A DNA stretch of 64,000 nucleotides. Source: Struthio camelus (lineage: Eukaryota > Chordata > Aves > Struthioniformes > Struthionidae). Position 1 is the first letter of the stretch, and each line of letters opens with the position of its first letter. This document shows, piece after piece, positions 27,201 to 38,500 of this stretch. Under the pieces are notes generated by a model. It made no database searches. It was given only the letters and a program-made list of their open reading frames with translations, and was not told the DNA's origin. The translations under genes were made by a program, and so were the position numbers. The stretch spans positions 192,318,247-192,382,246 of the forward strand of contig NC_090942.1 in NCBI RefSeq assembly GCF_040807025.1, written 5' to 3'.

Positions 27201-30200
27201 TAGTCTACCGTCCACATTTTTGGCCCTTGAAAATTGAACTGCCACAGCCCAGTTTATTTGAAGTACTCCAGCATGTGTTCAGTTCAGGGGCCTGCAGTGC
27301 TTCTGAGCTCCATTCGGACACTGTTAGAAAGTATTGGCTCAAAGACTCTGTCCCTTCTCACAGAGGGCCATCTGTCACCTCTCAGATTCCTTGACATATC
27401 ATCATTCTCCCACGGTAAAAACAACAAAGCCCATCACTCCTCATTAGCACCTGGCAAGGAGAGAGTGAGCGAACATGTAATGAACAATAGTGACATTGTC
27501 CTGCAATCACACTGTGATGGTTTAGGATCTCAAGTGCTGGACATGGTATAGCAATTTACTTTGAATAGAATAGTGCTGCAGGGGGTATTTAAGATGCTGT
27601 ATAATTAACCCCTAGAATTAATGTCCAGAAACACATACATTTAAAAACAAAATACTACATTTGAGAATCAGTGTCCCCTTTGCCTTAACTAATGCTTCTG
27701 TATTGTGCAGTCTTTATCTCCCTACACACTTAAGGGTGGCAGTGCTGTTTGTTACCAGTACAACAGAGCGTGTGAAGGAATCGTTGTAAGTGAAAACTAT
27801 TCAAAATATTTCCCTAAATAGATATAATTTAGGTATTTCCTGATGTTTTCTCATCCTGTTTTCTATATCTTTGTGAGATGACCTCTTAGTAGATATTCTT
27901 TCTAGTGGTAGACTGGAAAAGGCAAGCTCTACAAAGTGCCTCAAACATGACTTTCTTTTGACATATGGTCATGAGACAAAAGTGCAGACTTACTTTGAAA
28001 TTACTACCAGTATGTTTTATACACTTTCAAACCACGTTGCTCTCACAGGAGAGGCCGTGATGGTCATGTATACCAGAAATGAATGCATATTGATTCACTT
28101 TAAAGAACCTCGGTTACTGCACAACTAAGTAGTTTTGCCTTAAAAAGAGAACCTTTCATACTCAGCCATGCTTAGATCAAAGTAATTAAGCCATTTCCTG
28201 AACGCTTTTTGTTGCTTCTGCTAATAAGTTGCTAAGGACAACCAGCCTTCAACCAAAAATTGTCCAGATGGATTTCAGGAGGTAAGGATTTGTTTTAGAA
28301 CAACAAGCCCAGCCCTTCAAGGTCAAATGCACTCTAAAATAACTTGGGCAGGCCCTTGGGCATTTTTAGGAAATTTTGGATACTTTATGTGCCTAAGAAA
28401 GAAAGCTGTTTACACCTTGTACGCTTGGCCTTGGTTAGTGAAATGCCACTCCATCACCTGATGGAAGTGCAGTCACAAAGTGAAGATGCAGAAGTATGAG
28501 TTCAAACCTTGCTCTGTAGTCAAAATGAAGATTATCTGCTAGGCTATACATGAAGTACCTGTTTTTTTTCAGACCTGAGAGCCAAAGATAGGTGGGTTGT
28601 CAGAGTAGCCACCACTTTCCTTTATGCATTTTTCGCTAGTGACACTGGGAAGCCCTACTCACTGCAAATCCATAGGTTGCCCTGGCTCAGGCAAATCGCT
28701 CCCAAGCATGATTTGGCAGGTCACCTTGCAGTCATTCTTTAACTGGGCTCCAAGTACTTTCCTTTGCCAATAGACGGGGGGGGTTGAGTTAACATGCAGC
28801 CAGTGTATGAGCTAGAATATTGTCTATCAGTACTCTGATACTGTTCTTTTCTCTGCTGCTGTGAAACCAAACACAGTTCATAGTCCTGATGGAGTTCTCC
28901 ATGTGTTCATTGCACTAAGGGTAGAAGGGAATATGGACTCACTGGCTAATTTATTCATCCCCATTCATGTGAAGTACAATTTAGTAACAAATCCTACAAA
29001 AGCAACTCCTTTGTCAGGGTCCCTCTTCTCCCAAGCATCTCAGCGTAGGTTTTCTCTCTTTTACCCTTAGCAGGAAATGTTTCAATTCCCCTTACTGATG
29101 AATCATGGAGGACCTGCCTGAGTGGCAGCTGTATTGTAAAATCTCTTTGCAGTCTATTCCTTGGGCCAGATATTTGTACTTAAAATAGCAAGGTTTAGTT
29201 CCCAGCAATCAGTGCTTGTTCCTTGGCATTATAGGCAATTGTTGGTATATTTTTAAAAACCATTTCTCTGCTTCAGGAGCCAGACAAAATTATTTTTGTG
29301 GCTGAGAGCCCTTTTTCTCAATTCAGATCTGTCTATTTGCTCATACTATCATTTATGATTTACTCAGAAATCTGCTATTTATCAAGCAGATCTTGTCTCA
29401 GCTCTTGCCCTGAATTTTTGGAATACCAGAAAGATGAGTATGTTAGAATGGGTTTTAGTCATTCCTATTTCTTCTTCAGCTCATTTTCCAGATCTATTGC
29501 AATCCCTATGGCTACAGCTGTGTTAGTAATAAGTGTGCTGAACGATTCTCTAACAGTGAACTGAATGACCCAGGCCTGTACTGCTGAACTTCTACCCCTT
29601 TCGTCTCTTTGACCCTCTGCCTCTTCCAAAATACGTAGTGCAAATGGTCCAGTAACTTCTAAATCATGCGTGGAAACTGTGTGGGAGACTATGTGGTGGC
29701 CCAGGCCAAAGCCATGCCAGGGATTGTTTCAATCACGTGACACTGAAGGCTACATTAAATATCAACCATATAACACTGGGAATTTTTCCTGTGTCTGGGA
29801 ACATCTCTAGGCTTGTATTACTTGTACAGTTGTAGCCCGTATTTCTCGAAATAACTGTCATAGACTCTTGCTCTTCCTATGTGTCTCTATTTGTCTAATT
29901 TCCCAATAGTTTTTTTTTCCAGTAGATAACATCCAAGATTTTTTTATCCTATAAATACTGCTAGTGTCTCTGCTGCTCATCTCAAATCTTAAACGCACAG
30001 AGCCATCAGTATCTGCTATCAGCACCTCCTTGTCCCTTTTCATTCATCTTTGGGAAGACCCCAGGGATCATTCACAGGAGGAACTCTACCCTGGTGACCC
30101 TGTTGTCAGTTTTCCCCTTTCTCAGAAGCTGAGAGTATTTCTTCACGCTCTGAGTTCTCCCAGTGTACCCAGTCCTAGCCCGTTGCCATGCGTTACTCCT

Positions 30201-31990
30201 AGCCAGCTAGGAGCCAACAGTAATGTCCACTGCATGGTGGTGGAATCAACATGAAGGACCGATTTTCTTAACTCTCTAGTGATACTTTGTTAGCTTTTGG
30301 CATCCCGCTTTCTCAGGACTTCCATTCTCCTGTTGCGCAACAGCTACCCTTCACTTCTCAGTCTTACTTCCTAGCTGCTATTTTCTTACTCCTGGCTGTC
30401 TGACACAGACTTTCTTTGATACCTTTCCCACAGCTAAGTGAAATGTGTTAGCAAAACCATTTTTTCCTTTGTTTCTTTATTTAACAGTTCACCAACAATG
30501 ATTTACATGCCTTGGATCTTGTCCTGCTAGGGTCAGGATCTTATCAATGCAGTAATCAGATACCCAAACCCAGGACAACCTTCAAAGGGCCTAACTTTTT
30601 CTCCTTCTGAGTTAACCTAGGCATCAAAGGCCTCATCCTCTCCCAGGGCTGTTTTGAATGATAGCTCCCAAGTTTTCATCAAGTCCAGCTATACCACCCC
30701 GGGCCCTGGAGGTGAAACAAGCATTTGAAATATCTCTCTGTCTCTCTCTCTGTCTCTCTCTCTCTCTTTATTTTTAACATCTGTGTTAATAGCAATCCAG
30801 CTCTTTTTATTTCTCTCCTCACTTTATTAATAGATTCCCAAATGTTTTGAGAAATAAACAGATATCACTGCTGTGAGTAAACAGTAATTCTTACAACAGA
30901 ATTCCTCAGCACTGCCAGTTCAGCTCTTGCCACTGGTCTGTGCACTTTGCTGTTGAGCTTATTCAGGGATTAGTGAAGCCCCTGGAAGAGATCTCTGTCT
31001 ACCTTCTAAGCCTTTCCGGCTCCGGTCTATGAAACCCTAAGTACACCTGAATTAATAATCTTGTACTGCTCAAAATACATTGAATCTTTTTTCCTGAATT
31101 CTCTTGCCTTTTCAGGAGACTCATGAAGACACCTTGCAACCTTACAGAAATCTTTTCTCTTAAAATTTTCTAACAGTTGTCTGCTTTTTTCTACGTAATT
31201 TTAACCTCACATAGGAAGGTGTTTCATTTCCAGCACAAACCAGGTATGACCTCTTAGTGCTTCAATAACAGCAGATTCTTCTCTATCAAACATATTCCTT
31301 TCAGGTGCAGATTAATCCCCTAGTCTTTAAGTTAAGGAATTAAGTCCATAATTCAGTTCTTAATTAAATCCTTCCGTAGCAACTTAATACTGAAATATTT
31401 CTACCTGAAGGTGGAAATCAAAGGAAGTTGAATTTTTTTCCAGGAGTGCCCTGATATTGCTATATTTCCCTTCCTAACCACAAAGGAGTAGCTGCTGCTC
31501 TCCCGTATATCTCAGAATTAGGATGCTTGCATAGAAGATAAGTCTCTGGAGCCAGAGGTCCCAGATATAAGGGAGGAAAGCAGTAGCAATGGGCGGTTTG
31601 ATCATCACCTTTATAAATCACTGAGCTCATAGTGTGATTTACTTGCCATGTGATCCTCAAAATGTGTCTGAACAGGCTTCTAGGAAATGCTGGACAAGAG
31701 CTGGTACTTGTAGGAAGCTGAAGACTGGGACCTCTCTGGCTGCACAGCCCAAAATGCTCCTAGTGCCTTGCAGCAGACCAGAAAGAGCCACAGACACAAT
31801 TCCAATAATTGCTTGACAAAATGGTATAAAAGCGAGGTATAAAGATTTATCAGGAACAGAGGACACTTCTAGAGTAAACAGAGCATATGCCAGAGAAATA
31901 GACTTCTTTTGAACCAGAAGATAATTGTGCTGTTGGCATTTTAACTTAAGACTGTGACAGATCAGTATCTAAACTGAGGTGCACATGGTT
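24273..31990. other. non-coding stretch, no gene seen
   Basis: About 7.7 kb without a supported gene. The segment at 24700-26300 is somewhat more GC-rich and holds several open frames up to 147 codons (24713-25156), but they are proline- and histidine-rich chance-like translations with no domain. I saw no convincing exon, RNA gene or mobile element terminus. Confidence 0.5.
30733..30767 (+). repeat. (TC)n microsatellite with TG interruptions
   Basis: A polypyrimidine TC tract broken by two TG steps, in non-coding DNA. Confidence 0.88.
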
Positions 31991-32439
31991 TTCCTCTAGC
32001 ATCTGCTAGAGGAAAAGTCATGGGAACTCTGTACCACTAAGTAAAGGACAGGACAGAATATTGCAATATTCAAGCAGGAAATGGGGAAGAACAGTCAAAA
32101 TAAACAGAATGCCATTCAAACAACAAAGAAAAGAAATCCCAAACCTATGAATCAACATGCATGCTAGAAATCTAGGAAATGAGACAGAGAACTGGTGTGG
32201 AAAATTTAAATGAGGATACCAGCATAACAGGCATATCAGAAACCTGATGGTGCCCATGATGATGGAGGACACAAATTATTCTGGAAAGATGGGGACACCT
32301 GTGCTGATAGAGGAGCTCTGCTATACGTAAGAGAAAACTTTAATCGTGTTAACTAAATGTCAAAAAAAACCCACGGAATATTTGTGGATTGAAATTCCAG
32401 GTCTATGAAGAGACAACATAATATTGACATATAGCTATT

Positions 32440-32624
32440 ATTAGTGTGCTCATATTCATATTCCATTATTTTCTATTATTACTGTATTATATATTTTATT
32501 TTTACATTATATTGTATCTATACCATATATATTATTGCATATATATTATTGCATATACTCATGTGTATATATATTACATATAATATGAAATATATTTATT
32601 ACATTATTTTTACATTATGTTATA
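32440..32624. repeat. AT-rich low-complexity tract
   Basis: Nearly pure A and T, with imperfect TATATTATTGCATA-type units, immediately left of the nested CR1 tail. It interrupts the older LINE between its endonuclease and linker parts. It is probably slippage-derived low-complexity DNA. Confidence 0.8.
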
Positions 32625-32736
32625 GGATCATAGAATCATAAAATACTTGTAGCTGGGAAGCCTCCCTGGAAATTGCCTAGTCCATCCCCCCTCCTTAAAG
32701 CAGGGTCAAATAGAGCAGGTTGCCCATGGCCTTATG
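32625..32736 (-). mobile_element. CR1 3' tail fragment nested in an older LINE
   Basis: Read on the plus strand, it begins with GGATCATAGAATCATAAAAT, the reverse complement of the CR1 3' terminal ATTCTATG repeats. It continues through 'gctgggaagcctccctgga', 'tagtccatccccc' and 'gagcaggttgcccatggcctta', all recognisable CR1 3' end blocks in reverse. About 110 bases remain. It sits inside the decayed CR1/L3-like element, so it inserted later. Confidence 0.88.
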
Positions 32737-35289
32737 AAGGAACTGTATTATTATATAGTTACTGTTACCATGGAAGATCCGTTTTGTAGTTGCAACCATG
32801 ATGTACTTGGATTTAAAACCTTTTCAGGATCAATAGGAGCAAAAAAAAAAACCCAAACAAACAAAAATGTCTTATAGATGTTGAATTTTTGAAAGGAGAA
32901 CTACACAAAAGTGAGGACACGTATTAAGATGTTTACAGGGGCAGAATTACATCTTTGCACACAACTTGGGGATCACTTAAGGGTATCATAGTGCAGGGAA
33001 GAGAAAATGCCTTCCACTAACAAGAAAAGGTTTGAGAGAGCACCAAAGGAAACCAATATAGATAAACATAACTGAAAGGAATGCTATTAAAAACAAGAAG
33101 GCATCCTTTAAAAAGCTGCAGTTGTGCCCAAACTGGGCTAATGGAAAGATCTGCAAGCTGTAACTAAGTATAAAAATATAGCAAAGCAGGCCAAAAAAAT
33201 CTCCTTCTAAAATCCCCCAGTTCCAAAGAATGCTGGAAATTATTTGCAAAAAACATAAAATCTATTAATAAATCCTTTTTCAAACATATCAGGAGCAGGA
33301 AGCCTATCAGAGGATTGGTAGGGTGCGTCAGTAATCAAAGTATGAAAGATGCAGAGAAAAGAAAGCCACAGGCAGAAAAAACAAATGTATTTGTACTTGT
33401 TTACATCTGCCCCCTGAGGAAGACTTTGAATAACTCTACTTGGAGAGGATTTATCAAAGGACATGTCTTAGTTTGAACTAAAAAATTCATGGAACAAACA
33501 GACTGAATTAACATTAACAAGTCCCCATTACTGGATGGTTTTCATCCAAAGAGTGCCAAAGGCGCTCCAGGTGGAAATGGCTGAAATTCTCACTGTGGTG
33601 TATAACTTTGCATTTAGAGCTGTCTTATAACGACATAAATTCAAGGTGATTAATGTGAAAAATGAAATCACTAATTAGGAAACCTGACACAGGTACTGAG
33701 CAAATTAGTAGAAACTATATTCAAGAAAATTTGAGGATTAGTGGAAATACAGATAAACTAGTCATACTGAGAAGAGCTTTTATATTGGGAAATTGTGTCA
33801 CAGAAACGTATTGTAGGTCTCTGAGTGAAAAATCATGTAAATGAAGGAGATCTAGCTGACATGGCATACTTGAACATTCAAAAGACATCCAAGAAAGTCC
33901 GTCCCCAAAGAGTCTTAAAGAAACTGAGCCACTGTAGGATAACAGGGAAGATTCTTGCATTAATAATCAGGAGACAGAAGATAAAAGCAAGTGGTCAGTT
34001 TTCACAGTGAAAAGAGATTACTGGGGTATTTCAAAGGTCTCTGCTACGGCTATATTATTCAACATAATCAATAAATAATCAAGAGAAGAAGGTAAAAGTG
34101 AGGTGATAAAACCTGAAGACGATGCTAAGTCTTCAGGGTAGCAAAGAAGTGGGCTGACTGTGAAGAACTGCAAAATACTGTAGGAGGCTGAATGACAGAG
34201 CAACTAAATGGCAAAAGAAATCCAGTAGAGACATGTAAAATGATGCACATCAGGAGCTCCCTTGTCCAGCAATTCTACTTTTATAAATAGATAGTGGGCT
34301 CTGAGTTCACTGCTATCTCTCAGAAATGAAAGGCAGCATGAAAACTGCAGCTCAGAGTTCAAAAGCAGACAACAATAAGCAAATATTACTATGTCACTCT
34401 TAAATCCATAATGCGCTGGTGTTTTTAATGTTCTGTGCAGTACTGAGCTCCCCGAATCAGGGTGTATTTAAAAGAACTGGATAAGGTTTAAAATCAAAAA
34501 ATGACCAAGAGGTGCAATCCAGCCTCCACACAAAGGATGAGTGCATAGCTGGGACTCTTCATCTGTCAAAAGAGATGACACAGAGGGATGTGACAGAGGT
34601 CTACAAAACCATGAGTGGCCTGGAAAGGGTGAATGCACAGCAACAGTACTTACATCCAGTTTGGAAATAAAAGGAAAGCTTTCAAATATTGTAACACTGG
34701 AAAGTTGTATCCTGTCTTCCAAATGCCCCATTTCTTCCTGTACAGGATCAAGGCTCCAGCAAACAAAGTGAGTGCCAGCCGGATTCAGGATAAACAAAAG
34801 GAAATGTTTTCCATGAAAAGGATAATAGACCTGCAGAATTCCTTGCCAAAGGATGCTGAGAAAACAAAAAGTTTATGTAGGTTCAAAGGCAGATAGGATA
34901 AGCCCTTGGGAGAGCTGCTGATGTTGCTAAATAGACCATACCAAGCTTGGAAATCTATCTGATAAAAATAGTTGCAAGGTGGGACAATATGAGGGGGAAG
35001 TACCATCTATATTTGCTTTGTTCTTGCACTTGTCTGCGCAGCCCCTGTTGGAGGTAGGACGCTGGCCTGGATAAATCCTTGTCCCAAATCAGCCATTCTT
35101 CACTTTGCATGCAAGAGGAACCAATTATTCCTGCTCCTTGTCAAGACAAGAAGTAGAGAGAACAAAAAAAAAAAATAGTAGGCAGCAGGTTCAAAACAGA
35201 TTAGGGGATGTGATTTTTCACACGTGTAGTTCTAATGTACATGTGTAGACCTAATTCTACAGCAAATATTTTCTGTAATGTGCAGTTCA

Positions 35290-35585
35290 CCGATGGAAAC
35301 TTTGTGCTAGATGTGGTGGTTGCCAAAAGTTGAGAAACTGGTGGGTTCAAAAGCAGCTGGACAAATTCATGGAAGAGAAACCCATCAAAGGTTACTAAAT
35401 CTCAGGACAATTCTCCTGCAGCAAATCCTTCAGCATGAATTATTGATGCTTCTGGGAAGCATCACTACATACTTGACTTTTTATTGAACTGCTCCACAGA
35501 TGTCCCTGGTTGGCCATTGTCATAGACAGAGTACCAGACAAAGCAAGCATTTTGACTGATTCTGTATGGCCTTTCTTGGCTTCCT
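35290..35585 (+). mobile_element. second CR1/L3-like 3' fragment
   Basis: About 190 bases after the end of the long LINE, a second copy of the same family's 3' part appears. It contains GCTGGACAAATTCATGGA, then 'gatgtccctggttggccattgtcatagacagagtacc', then 'ttttgactgattctgtatggcc'. The first block is the usual end of the reverse transcriptase ORF (L-D-K-F-M-E). The later blocks match the family's 3' untranslated region. It may be a separate truncated insertion or a partial duplication of the neighbour's tail. Confidence 0.65.
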
Positions 35586-38500
35586 ATTTTCTCTTGGAAA
35601 GTAAGACATGTATGTTTCTATGACTGTGTCCTGCAAACATTGCATATTGTATCTCAAATAAACAGTTAAAATTTAAATGGTATCTTTACAGACCCAAATT
35701 GTGGCTGTGGCTAAGATTTCTTATGCTGAAGCAAAGGAAACTCTAATTAAATATTGCATTACCTTTATTACAATTTGCCATATCAAACAGAAAAGAGCCT
35801 CTATCACCCGTTTGCAAACTCTTGACATGGTAAAATTGTGCTTTCAGGTTTTGGCTAATTTTAGCACTGTGGTCTCGCAATTCTAATTCTGATTCTAATA
35901 TGTTTCAGCAGTACAAGTGATAGATCTGTGCACCAAATAGATGAAAAACGAAAAATAGAAAACATCCCTAAAGTGGGAGTATACAGCTCCAACAGCTAAT
36001 TTGCTTACCCTTGCAGATGTTTTCAGGATTGTCTGTCAAAGGGAAACAGAATTTTCGCTGGATGTAGCTGGAGGATATTGTACATAATGCTGCTGAGCCC
36101 TACTGAAGTCTTTAAGCTTTGCAGAGATGCAAGCAGAGAATACTTAGACCTGAGAAGTTTGCTTGACATAAGAGGCTGGTTTTGCTACACTGATATGTAG
36201 AAACCGTTCTATTACCTGCAGAAGTTATAGTGACCATGTTTAATTATTAAAAAGAAAAGTAAAGACGTGATACTTCTGTCAAATTAGAATATTTGAGTTA
36301 TTGGCTAAGAATGCCTTTGATTTCTAGTGGAATGAAAGGTTTAAATTATAATATAATGATGCTAATGCGATATAACTGCTGGCAGAAATTTGACAGAAGT
36401 AATTTAGGTAACCCATAGGAATTAAACCTACCATCTTGCTGAATTGTACCTACTATCTTGCTTAAGAGGTGCCTGGGAGATTAGTGTGCAAAGAAAACAA
36501 ATGAAGTGAAAAAAGCATATTAAAGGTGTTGTTCTTTGGAGCTTTGCATGGAGTGATGTTTTTTGGAGACCGCATCATGTAGTTCTGTCAAATCATGTTA
36601 AGATCCAAAAGGTAGATAGGTGCCTTGATTTTAAAGAAGATTTTCTCTCTTACTTCACCCTTATATAAACCTATTTCTTTCTATAATAACTTTAGTCTCA
36701 CAAAATAACCTGACAAAATTAATGAGCATCTCAGTCTAATCTGCCGGTCCGCCACCCCACTCATGTCCTGTGCATGAATACCAGAGCCTTTAGCAAAGAA
36801 GAAAAGTCACATTTATCAGTGGTCCTCCCTTTGAGAAATGCAAAAGCATCAGTCTGCCCATAGGAGACATCATCGAACTGGCTGGAGTTCCCTTGCACTG
36901 GTGAGCACCTTCCTTCCCCCAGCGCCATGCCAGCTGCACCACATGTATGGCATGTCTGTGTCTCCGGGGCTGGCAAACGGCACTTAATTGTCTTTACACG
37001 CTGTCCTGATCTTTCTACATGTGCTTATGGGTTTGCTGGGTTTCTCTCCACATCTGCTTGGCACTCTAGTGCACATGAGCTGCACCGTTAAAGATCTGCC
37101 TTCCCGTCGCACTGAAAGTGGGGTCCCTGTAGAGATGCTTATTTCCTCCCCCTTTCGTTATTACCACTTTTTCAATAGAATGGCCCCCAGAAGGTCCGGG
37201 AAGCAGAGACCGCTGTCGCATTGGCACCTTCCTGCAGAGGAAAATGGTGTCCCTCTGCTGAAACACATGTCCTTATAAAGCAGCAGGGACCGGGCTCATT
37301 GCTAGCAATTGGCTCACTCAAACCACACGAGGTAGAATGGAATAAAATGCATCAAGGAATAAAACTGGCCAAACCACATTTTTGTCTGTTTCCAAAGGAG
37401 TAAAAAAGGAGAGAAGAGGCAGAATTTTTCTGGAGAAGGAAGTCTCGTTTTTTTTCCCCCTCTTGTCTTGGTTCTCTACCATAAGCAGTATTTACTGCTT
37501 AAGCTGAATGAATTTTCGATTCATGCATGTGATGCTCTGAGAGTAGGGAAACTGGTCTTAATACAACTGAGATTCTCTCAGCAGAGATGTTTGTCTGATG
37601 CATAAGAGGGTCTTGTTGTGGGAAAGTGGGAGATGTGTGTGGAAAAAGCTCTGAGATTTCATCTGAATTGGGAATCTGCTGACAGGCTGCTGTGTGCTCT
37701 GCTTATTGTCTAGCAGCCAGGCGATGTGTTGCTAAAACCAGTCTCGCATGTGTAAAGCAAGAGCAGGGAGATCTGTGCTGTTGCTCTAACAAAACACACC
37801 CTTAACCTGGCAATAAAAGTCTTTCAAGGGATTTCAATATCAATGTTGTTGTGAGCAGAACACTGCACAGCTCCATGGAAAATGAGCATCCACCCAAACA
37901 CATACTGAAGATGACAGCGATAGGACAGACTACATGGACCCTTCCCACGGAAGCCACTTCAGCTGTGTGGGAATCGGGGTTTTTATGGTGACCCAACACA
38001 GATTCAAACTGTGATGGAGCCATCTGGGTGGGTGCTTTGGTTTCTGTTCCCACTTTGGGGTGGCTTCTAAATTTAAAGTCCCTTGAACGCAAGCCCATAC
38101 CTCCACAGCCCTGTGCTGCGCGCCTGCTGCTAGACATCCACATTGGCCCTGTGGCTGTAGGGCCAGGAGACCATACTATCTGCGCTTGGGTAGAGGGGAT
38201 GAGATGTCCCCTCCTTTCTCCAAATTCACTAATTTTATAAACCTTACCGACACTTACCTTAGACTCCTGGCATCCCTCATGGCCTGGGAATTTGGCAGAT
38301 GTGTTGGTTACTTGTCCTAATATCAGCTACGCCAAAGCTTTGCCTGTGCCTGGTGCTGTGAAGAACTAAGCAGAGCTATTCGTGGCAGAGACGGTGAGTG
38401 CCACTGCAGCTAACTAGAGGTAGGAAAAGTGTATTTTCATTGTGTCATTCTTTTTAATGAGAAATAAAATAAGAGCTGATGCAGGGGATCCTGAGCAAGA

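Larger units (their letters stand above)
32000..35105 (+). mobile_element. long, heavily decayed CR1/L3-like LINE
   Basis: The segments of one old non-LTR retrotransposon appear in the expected order. At about 32150-32220 there is an endonuclease start (Asn-Ala-Arg-Asn-Leu-Gly-like, then GISET). A linker follows around 32870-33560. Reverse transcriptase comes next: DLADMAYLNIQK at about 33850 aligns with the family's D-x-V-Y-L-D-F-Q-K block, and the catalytic block at 34115-34126 reads Glu-Asp-Asp-Ala. A W-L-N-D-R-A-T-K-W-like block is at about 34185. The 3' untranslated part ends near 35045-35100 with a 'gctggataaatcctt...ccattctt' motif. There are stops and frameshifts throughout and no intact ORF. 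A minus-strand CR1 tail and an AT-rich tract interrupt it at 32440-32736. Boundaries are approximate, and the CR1/L3 naming rests on remembered family motifs. Confidence 0.75.
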
